Of a stretch of DNA of 64,000 nucleotides, positions 56,424 to 64,000 are shown one piece after another. The notes under the pieces are model-generated. The model was given only the letters and a program-made list of their open reading frames with translations. It made no database searches and was not told where the DNA came from. This stretch comes from Plasmodiophora brassicae. Taxonomy: Eukaryota > Endomyxa: Phytomyxea > Phytomyxea > Plasmodiophorida. Both the position numbers and the translations under genes were made by a program. The stretch lies in the NCBI GenBank assembly GCA_036867785.1, contig CP145413.1, positions 1,116,001 to 1,180,000 on the forward strand, given 5' to 3'. How positions within the stretch are numbered: the first letter of the stretch is position 1; every line of letters starts with the position of its first letter.

Positions 56424-57298
56424 TCATTGCACATCTCCTAGGCCGGGTAAGGGATCCGGCATGAACCTCGTCATCATGTCCTCCCTGGTCAAGCCGACAA
56501 GCTTCATGTTGATCCACAGCAGGCTGTACGAGAACCTCTCGTGCACCGTGTTTTCGGCCGTAGGCTTCTGGTCGTGCACTTCGACATTGCCCCAGTTTTC
56601 GTACGCTTCGCGAGCCTGGTGAACTGTTTCAAACCATATCTTAGGATCGTTTCGGAACAGACGTTGCACGCAGCCAAATCCCACCAGTTATCGCTGCGCC
56701 AGGGCCACCCTGGAAAGCAATCATGGGGACGTACTCCTGCGAGTCGTGTGGTGGCGGTAACGGAATTTCATCAGGTTGAATCGATATCACGCCGCTGATC
56801 GGAATGTCAAGTTCCTTGCTGGCCGGTACGTTAGACGCAGGGATAAGCACCGGCGCCATGTGGGAAACGAACCATGATATTGCAACGTGAAGGGCCATAG
56901 TGGCGCCCTCCTTATAGCCACCAATGAATACCGGCACGTTCTGCCTACAGATCAATTGCCGGATATCATCCAGGTCCTTCTCGCGCGGTTCGTCTCCCGG
57001 GTACCATGGGTGCGTCCTCGTTTCAGGGTCGTAACGAGCTGGGCGACAGGTCGGACCTCAACCAGTACTCCACATCATCAGATGACCACCAACCACGCGG
57101 CAGCAGCAGCTTGATCTTGTGCTTCAGGCCGCCCGTCTTCATGTACACCTCCCGGAAGTCCTTCGGGCCGACCTGGTTCCCGTGCAAGAAGACCAGCGAC
57201 GTGAAGAACGTCGACGGATCCGCGTCCGTCGTCGACGACGCCATCGCCCGTCGTGCCAGCCGACCGCATCGTCCCACACGCAACCGCCGCAAGAGCAT
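56424..57298 (-). CDS. Acyl-protein thioesterase/carboxylesterase-like alpha/beta hydrolase, nucleophile replaced
   Basis: The N-terminal strand and oxyanion loop read 'SLVFLHGNQVGPKDFREVY', as in APT/LYPLA hydrolases. An intron near 57070 seems to join 'LLLPRG' to 'HPWYPGDEPREKDLDDIRQL'. The nucleophile elbow, normally GFSQGG, reads 'FIGGYKEGATMALHVAIS', so Lys stands where Ser is expected. The rest fits the fold: 'GVISIQPDEIPLPP' (after strand 6), 'YVPMIAFQGG', then 'WFETVHQAREAYENWGNVEV'. The His loop is not obvious. Either a pseudo-hydrolase, or a short intron hides at the elbow. The first ATG at 57298 would add a basic, possibly organelle-targeting leader; 'MASSTTDAD' at 57244 is the alternative start. 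Confidence 0.55.
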
Positions 57299-57458
57299 CC
57301 CGGGCGACGACGCTGGCGGCGGTCACCCCGCAACGGGACGGGGACAGTCCGAATGCAGTTCGTGCGCAGTCATCTGCACCGCCACATCATGGACCATCGC
57401 AGAGCACAACGCGCACACAACGACACAGTGGGGGAGGGGTGAATTCACAATTTCCGGC

Positions 57459-60400
57459 CTACGGCGACGCCACCTGGAAGCAGGTGTCGCTGAACCAGGC
57501 GTGGTCATCGAGGAAGTGGCCGACCACACGGAGGCCCGCCTTGGCCGCGAACGCCTCGATCTGCGCCAGGTCGTACTTGTACGAATTCTGCCCCCCGGGC
57601 ACCGGTTAGCGTGTCGCACGGTGGTGCCCGCCACGCGCGCGGTTTACCTCGACGTGGATCGATTCGCGCGCCCGGAAGGGTATTTCCAGACGGCGCCCGT
57701 CGCCGTCGACCGTCACGACCAGGTCCTGCTTGGCGACCAGGTGGCTCTCCATGCGGCGACGGTCCGGATTGAACAGCGCCTCGTGCTCGAACTGTTCGCG
57801 CACGATATCCCCGCCCAGCTCGCGATTGATCCGATCCAGCAAGTTGTAGTTGAACTCGGCCGTCACCCCTGCGTCACGTCAGCAAACCGCTTGCCGTGTT
57901 TGAACAACACGAGGCGTTTCTGACCGGCGGCGTCGCTGTAGGCATCGACCATAATGGAATGGTTCTCCTTGACGAGGTCGAAACCAACGATCAACAGATC
58001 GCCAATGTTCAACGCTTCGCGGAGGTCGCGTAGAAGGGCCCCCGCTTTGTCACTGTCATAGTTGCCGATGGAACTGCCCAGGAACAGGACGACATTCGAC
58101 ATGCCCGGCCGGTCGACCTTCGTGGTCCAGCGCAGCGCTTCAACATTGTCACCGAGCAGCAACGTGGCATCGTCGACGTCGACCGCTGACGAGCGCAGGA
58201 CGCTGTGCAGCGCGTTCAGAGCGCCCTGGGAGATGTCGATCGCCGTGTACGACAGCTGGATGCCACGCGAGCGGAGCGCTCGCAGGAACGGGATCGTCTT
58301 CGTCCCATCACCTTCCGCAACGTCAGGCGCTTCCCGCGATGGATTCGCGAGTGGCCCCGACCTGCACCAATCTCGATCAGGTTCACCGAGGCCGGGTTCG
58401 CCAGCCTGGTCAGCAGGTCGGCGATCGCCGGTGCGTGCTTCTGCAGGATGTGGGCCTCCGTCCGCGTCAGATAGTACTCCTTCGTTTCCGTTATCTTCGT
58501 GTACCTGACGCGACGGTTAGCTTGCCAGCGGATCGAGCAATGCAGAACGAATCGCTTCCAGTTCCGATCCACGATCATCGTAGAAGTGCACGGAATCGAT
58601 ACGTTTCGGGTTAGAGCACAGCCCGACACGAACGTCGCCAGCGAACCGATCCGCCGCCGACGCGCTGCCCCAACCCGGGAGCGTCGCGAATCGCATGCGT
58701 TCGCGGCCAGCAACGACGTCACGACAGATGCGGAACTTGGCGAACGGGTAGATGTAATTCCTCTGGTACCTGTGCCACACAACCGCCCCGTTACGAAGAG
58801 AGGCCCAGCTGACGAGCTGGGGGCGAGCAGCAGACCAGTTCCGGAACGAGGGGCGCGTTAGGTTCTCGGTCGTCGCCCAGGATCCCCCTTTCATCACATA
58901 ATGCTTGCCTAGAGCGGGGGCATTCGTTCAACATTGGACCGTGGTACGTCTCTCGGCGGTTCACTGGTACCGTCGAAGAAATCGGCCGAGTAGCCGGGGT
59001 ACGACGCCACCGGTACGAAGTCTTTGGGATCGCCCAGAGGAGCGAACGGCGTTGACGTCCACTCCCATCCGTTGCCAACCAGGTCCCGCACGCCGAACGG
59101 GCTCGCTATTGACCAGCTGAGTTCGCAACGGTCGTCCGTCCAGCGACGACGCCCCGCACCTGAGTTCGACTCGTGCACAGGCTGCGTTCCCCAGTGCCGA
59201 AAGTTGATGTTGACGTCGGCACGCGCGGGGCCCTCGTCTCCCCATGGGAACCGGGCGCGAGCATCACCGTATGCAGCGCGATGATATTCTACACGCAGCA
59301 AACCGGTGTCGACACATCTGAACGGTGAGTCGTTCGGTGGGGACGTTACCGGGTTCGGTCATAAGGCGCCCGCCATGGGACCGGCAGTACGCCTCCGCTT
59401 CGGCGTTCGAGACGAACACGGGATGGTCGGCCACCTCTGACAGCGGCACGTACTCGAACAGCGTTCGCACCAGCCTGCGAGCGGTGCGTCATCAGAGCAA
59501 GATCGGGCGCACGGACGCGTGACCTTGACCATTGCCCCGAGGCATCGTCGCGCTTCCACAGCGCCGGGTGTCGAACCTGGTCCCGGACGATCCACTGCCA
59601 GATGTCTGGTGCCCAGCTGGATTCCTCGCTGTAGGCGCCTTGTCCGACCCATTCCAGGTACTCTGCGTTCGTGACCGGAAGCGATTGCACGTGGAAGGCG
59701 CCCACCTCAACCGACACCTGCGGGAACTCATTGTCCCATCCGACTACGAGCAGCGTTACGAGGTCATCGACGGCAGCGGTTCGGCAATGGGCGTACAGGA
59801 TGTGTCAGAGCGCGCCATGCCCAGGACGGCCGTTCCATCTGGGACGGTGCACTGAACACGGTCCCACGTCGTCGTGCCCGCTGCTCCTGGACGGCGCTCG
59901 GGCACCGATTCGGGACGCGACACGTGCATGGGATCGCATTGCATCATCATGTACAGCAGCGCTGGCAGGGGCGGTCAGCAACGCGGGCACATCCTGAGGC
60001 GGTCGCCGTACGTACTCTCTTGGTGCATCTGCTCGTGCTCGACGATGATATCGACGACGCCGCCGAGGCGCATCTCGTGCAGTGTACCGATGCACCCGAC
60101 GACACGACGGCGGACGTCGTTGACGTAGTGGACGACCGCATCCATGGCCGGCCAAATGTCTTTGTTCGCATCAGCACTGTGCGCATGGCACTCGCCTGTG
60201 GTCACGTCCGGGTCCATGCCACGCTCGCTACGTTCGTTCCAGCACGATCAGCGCCCCGGGGGGACGTATCGCACAAAGTACATACAAGAGAGCGTCGAAG
60301 TCGACGTTGCCCCGGCGTGGAGCGCGTTTGCCCAAGGCGGCGACAACCTGGTTCATGGCGAACGCCGGCAGGTGGCCGACGTAGAACAGGAACGGGTGCC

Positions 60401-60542
60401 GCAACGCGATGGGTCGCAGCAGGAACCCGTCACCGTTCAGGCAGGAGAAGATCTGGTCCGTCCTTGCCCATGTTTCGCGCAACTCCAACGCTTTCGTCAG
60501 CGTCTTCGAATCCGGGCTGCCTTCCACAACGAACGACGCCAT
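57459..60542 (-). CDS. EGT1: Fused EgtB–EgtD ergothioneine biosynthesis protein, copy A
   Basis: Makes ergothioneine: histidine trimethylation (EgtD part) and oxygen-dependent C–S coupling to Cys or gamma-Glu-Cys (EgtB part). Order N to C is DinB ('HPFLFYVGHLPAFAMNQV', then the iron-binding HxxxHxE in 'IIVEHEQMHQE' joined to 'TLLYMMMQCDP'), FGE/sulfoxide-synthase ('FGWDNEFPQVSVEVGAFHVQ', 'GRLMTEP', 'NGWEWTSTPF', 'HYVMKGGSWATTENLTRPSF', 'NWYQRNYIYPFAKFRICRD'), then methyltransferase ('DSVHFYDDRGSEL', 'EYYLTRTEAHIL', 'LIEIGAG', 'VLFLGSSIGNYDSDKA', 'LIVGFDLVKENHSIMVDAY', 'AEFNYNLLDRINRELGGD'). It ends 'WFSDTCFQVASP'. Introns are short. The one separating 'GSEL' from 'KITETKEYYLTR' (58505-58559) begins GG, not GT; retention would stop translation 14 codons later and lose the methyltransferase. 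Confidence 0.88.
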
Positions 60543-60923
60543 GCACTGTGGCGTTCGTTAAACAGAATGCGGGTCGACCGTATGACTGGCCCGAAGGTGG
60601 GCGACCGACGTTCTCGATAACGCGGCAGAGACCCGATGGTGCCCCGTTCCAGAAGACCGCCCGCCGACGTGAAGTCGCACGTGGGGGATGCTGGATGATT
60701 TCTAGCCCAGACGACGAGTGGGAGCGCGACCCCCGTATAACGGCCTGCATTTACCCAGAGAAGCGTCGCTCTGTGACTGTGTAGGGCCAGGCCGCCTAGC
60801 CCTTCGATTGAGTGACCCACGCGAACGAATCTACGATGCGTTTTCGGTTGCTGATCGAAGATTCAGCGTCGACATCTTGCCAGGTCACATGTGCCAGGCC
60901 CATCGGCAACGGAGGACGCTGGT
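60543..60923. other. Spacer between the two ergothioneine synthase genes
   Basis: 381 bases. Holds the promoter of copy A and the 3' end region of copy B. No recognised gene; open frames here are antisense or unspliced extensions. Confidence 0.4.
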
Positions 60924-63900
60924 CTATTTGGAGACAACTTGGAAACACGTATCGGTGAACCAGGACTTGTCGTCGAGGAAGTGGTGGACCACGTGCAACC
61001 CGACCTTTCCTGCGAACGTCTCGATCTGCCCCAGCTCGTACTTGTACGAATTCTGTGAGCGACGCTGTCGTTTAGGGCATGATCGCTGTGCGGTTAGTGT
61101 GCCGCGATACCTCAATGTGAATGGTTTCACGTGCCCGGAACGGGACCGCCAGACGCTGCCCGTCTTCATCGCCGTCGATGGAGACGACCAGGTCCTGGCT
61201 GGCGACCAGGTGGCTCTCCATCCGGTTGTGCACCGGGTTGAACAACGCCTGGTGCTCAAAGCGAATGCGATCGAAATCGCCGCCCAGTTCGCGATTGACA
61301 CGATCCAGCAAGTTGTAGTTGAATTCGGCGGTCACGCCTGCAGGCAGAAACCTTCAGCAAACCGCTCGACATGCAGGTAGCAACCGCCCCTGACCAGCTG
61401 CGTCGCTGTAGGCATCAATCATAATGGAGTGGTTCTCCTTGACGAGGTCGAAACCAACGATCAACAGATCGCCAACGTTCAACGCATCGCGAAGGTCGTG
61501 TAGAAGGGCCTCCGCTTTGTCATTGTCGTAGTTGCCGATGGAGCTGCCCAGGAACAGGACGACATTCGACATGCCCGGCCGGTCGACCTGCGTGGTCCAC
61601 CGCAGGGCCTCAACGTTATCCCCGAGCAAGAACGTCGCATCGGTGACGTCGACCGCCGACGAGCGCAGGGCGCCTTGCAACGCGTCCAGCGCGCCCTGGG
61701 AAATATCGATCGCAGTGTACGACAGCTGGATGCCACGAGACCGAAGCGCTTGCAGCAATGGGATCGTCTTCTTCCCGTCACCTGCCACAGCCATGGGTTG
61801 GGAACGCGTCGTGCGATCAGCGAACATTCATGGCTAACCCGACCTGCACCGATTTCGATCAGGTTGATGGACGACGGGTTCGGCAGCAGCGTCAGGACGG
61901 CAGCGATCGTTGGCGCATGGTCCTGCAGGATCCGCGTCTCCGTCCGCGTCAGGTAGTACTCCTCCGTTTCCGTGATCATCGCGAACCTATTCGGATTAGG
62001 GGGACCATGCCAGGAAGCACATCTGGCAACCGCTCACAGTTCCGATCCGCGGTCATCATAGAAGTGCATGGAGTCGATGCGCTTCGGGTTCGAGGACAGC
62101 CCAGCACGAACGTCGCGTGCGAACCGACCCTCCAACGACTGCTTGTTCCACCCCGGCAGCGTCACGAACCGGTACGACGTACCGACACTGGCGTCGCGCT
62201 CGTCCGCCTCAATGTCGCGACAGATTCGGAACTTGGCGAACGGGTAGACGTAATTCTTCTGGTACCTGTGCCAGTGTGGGTTCAGACGTCGACGCGCACG
62301 TTTACAGATGACAGGGGCGCAGCGAACCAGTTCCGGAACGACGGGCGCGTCATGTTCGTCGCTGTTGCCCACGATCCCCCCTTCATCACGTAATGCTTCC
62401 CTATCGTGACAGTATCAGGTACCCGCGTCCAGGTTCGATGGCCATTGTCGGTACCGTCGAAGAAGTCGGCCGAGTACCCGGGGTACGATGGCATCGGTGT
62501 GAATTGCAGAGGGTCGCCCAGCGGCATGAACTGGGAAGACGTCCACTCCCACCCGTTGCCAATCAGGTCGCGCACCCCAAACGGGCTCGCTGCGAACCGT
62601 TAAGCGCCAGGCGAAGGGAGCGTCGGCCACAACGCACCTGAATTCGACTGCCACACAGGTTGGGTACCCCAATGCCGAAAGTCAACGTTAACGCCGGCCT
62701 GCTCAGGAGCATCATTGCCCCATGGAAACGGATGACATGTGTCACCGTATGCAGCGCGATGATACTCTACGTCAAACGCATTTTGACATCGTGTACGGAA
62801 GCGAGCGTCGGCTTCAGCGTACCGGGTTCGGTCATGAGTCGACCGCCATGGGACCGGCAGTACGCATCTGCTTCGGCGTTCGAGACGAACACCGGATGGT
62901 CGGCGACTTCCGACAGGGGTACGTACTCGAAAAGCGTACGCACCATCCTGTGGCAGTAAACGTGGGCACACAACCATCCGCTTCAGCGCAGTACTGACCA
63001 CTGCTTTGAGACATCGTCGTACCTCCACAGCGCCGGGTGTCGAATCTGGTCCCGCACGATCCACCGCCAGACGTCTGGTGGCCAGTTGGACTCGACCGTG
63101 TACGCCCCTCCGTCGACCCACTCCAGGTACTCTGCGTTCGTGACAGGAAGCCGTTGCACACGAAAGGCGCCAACGTCAACGGACACCTGCGGAAACTCGT
63201 TGTCCCATCCGACTATCAACAGCATTAGAAAATCACCGACAAGCGGTTCGGCAATGGCATACAGGTCGTGGCACAGCGCGACATGCCCAGCACAGCCTTT
63301 CCCCCAGGGATGGTGCACTGCACCGGTTCGCATGACGCCTTATGCATTGGAGTCAGCGGGCGCTCCCGAAGCGATTCGGGCCGCGACAGGTGCACGGGAT
63401 CGCATTGCATCATCATGTACAACAGTGCTGCAAGGAGACAGCCATCAGAAGCACAGCTCACGCATGGCAAGGCCGCATTACTCTCTTGGTGCATCTGCTC
63501 GTGCTCGATGATGATGTCGACGACATATCCGAGGCGCATCTCAAGCAGGACCTCGACGCACCCCAGGATTCGCTGTCGAGTATCACAAGCATACTTGACG
63601 ACGTCATCAATCGCCGGCCAGACGTCGTTGTTCGCATCGGCGCTGTGCGCGTGACATTCCCCTGTTAGCACGTCCGGGTCCATGCCACGCTCACTACACA
63701 CAGTAAGGGCAGTGTCCAGTTGGAACCGTTGCATGGTGCACGTACAACAGAGCATCGAAGCTGGCGTTGGCGCGAACTGGAGCGAGCTTCCCCAGGGCGA
63801 GGGCGACCTGGTTCATGGCGAACGCGGGTAGGTGGCCGACGTAGAACAGGAACGGGTGCCGCAACGTGATGGGGCGCAGCAGGAACCCGTCGGCAGACAG

Positions 63901-64000
63901 AAAGGAGAAGACCTGGTCCGACCTCGCCCATGCTTTCTGCAGCGCCGCTTCCGTCTTTGTTGACATTGCTCGCGGGTACTGCTCCTTCACGAACGATGCC
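60924..64000 (-). CDS. EGT1: Fused EgtB–EgtD ergothioneine biosynthesis protein, copy B
   Basis: Tandem paralogue of copy A with the same domain order and intron positions. The start codon lies across the window end: base 64000 supplies its final G, followed by the codons for 'ASFVKEQYPRAMSTKTEAAL'. DinB: 'HPFLFYVGHLPAFAMNQV' and 'IIIEHEQMHQE' joined to 'TLLYMMMQCDP'. FGE: 'FGWDNEFPQVSVDVGAF', 'NGWEWTSSQFMPLGDP', 'YPGYSADFFDG', 'HYVMKGGSWATATNMTRPSF', 'YQKNYVYPFAKFRICRD'. Methyltransferase: 'DSMHFYDDRGSEL' joined by a normal GTGAGC...AATAG intron (61987-62037) to 'FAMITETEEYYLTRTE', then 'LFLGSSIGNYDNDKAEALL', 'GFDLVKENHSIMIDAYSDAA' and 'NYNLLDRVNRELGGDFD'. It ends 'WFTDTCFQVVSK'. Unlike copy A, every intron examined has canonical ends, so this copy should give the complete fusion. 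Confidence 0.9.

Noticed and set aside
57006-57923. Long plus-strand open frame of about 305 codons
   Set aside because: Antisense to the thioesterase-like gene and the ergothioneine synthase exons, which have clear family motifs; it has none of its own.
1-64000. CRISPR arrays, bacterial operons, Shine–Dalgarno sites, phage or plasmid functions
   Set aside because: None seen. Spliceosomal introns, U1 snRNA and the gene set show nuclear eukaryotic DNA; no regularly spaced repeats were found.

Overview
This is nuclear DNA of a unicellular eukaryote with a compact, intron-rich genome. Most genes are broken by very short GT–AG introns, usually 46–64 bases, with a CTRAY-type branch point just upstream of the AG. 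Several candidate introns are only 30–32 bases. The content is typical of a free-standing eukaryotic nucleus: U1 snRNA, cap hypermethylation, nucleoporin, V-ATPase assembly, telomere capping, histone acetylation and 14-3-3 signalling. The Ty3/gypsy element has an oomycete-like reverse transcriptase, the bZIP lacks the usual Asn, and there are small secreted proteins and ankyrin-repeat debris. These fit a stramenopile or rhizarian (plasmodiophorid-like) protist better than an animal, plant or dikaryotic fungus, but the lineage is an inference.

Layout. 0–5 kb: trimethylguanosine synthase (minus, runs off the left edge) and three genes for predicted secreted or membrane proteins. 5–15 kb, all minus: a bZIP factor, glyoxalase II, a large ELYS-like nucleoporin and mitochondrial ribosomal protein S9. 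15–21 kb: a small plus-strand gene split by a very young, complete Ty3/gypsy chromovirus. 21–27 kb: a DIS3L2-type exoribonuclease (plus), preceded by an orphan RNB-family fragment, then an EF-hand protein (minus). 27–29.4 kb: two U1 snRNA genes in direct orientation with matching upstream elements and a pogo-type transposase remnant between them. 29.6–32.6 kb: a 14-3-3 protein with an unusual insertion, an ING-family PHD protein and an ankyrin-repeat pseudogene. 33–44 kb: a giant VPS13 gene, almost all one exon. 44.4–52 kb, minus: a tandem receiver-domain protein and a DMXL/Rav1 gene. 52–55.4 kb: STN1, divergent from Rav1, and ADA2. 56.4–64 kb, minus: an acyl-protein-thioesterase-like protein and two tandem copies of a fused EgtB–EgtD ergothioneine synthase.

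How the parts relate. U1 snRNA and TGS1 both belong to snRNP biogenesis, and the heavy intron load explains the need. VPS13 (lipid transfer at membrane contacts) and Rav1/DMXL (V-ATPase assembly) both serve endomembranes. ADA2 and ING are chromatin-acetylation components. The ergothioneine genes are the clearest metabolic unit: each copy carries DinB, sulfoxide-synthase and histidine-methyltransferase domains in one polypeptide, in the opposite order to fungal Egt1. Exon structures were worked out by eye from reading frame, splice signals and remembered family motifs; terminal exons and starts are the least certain parts.
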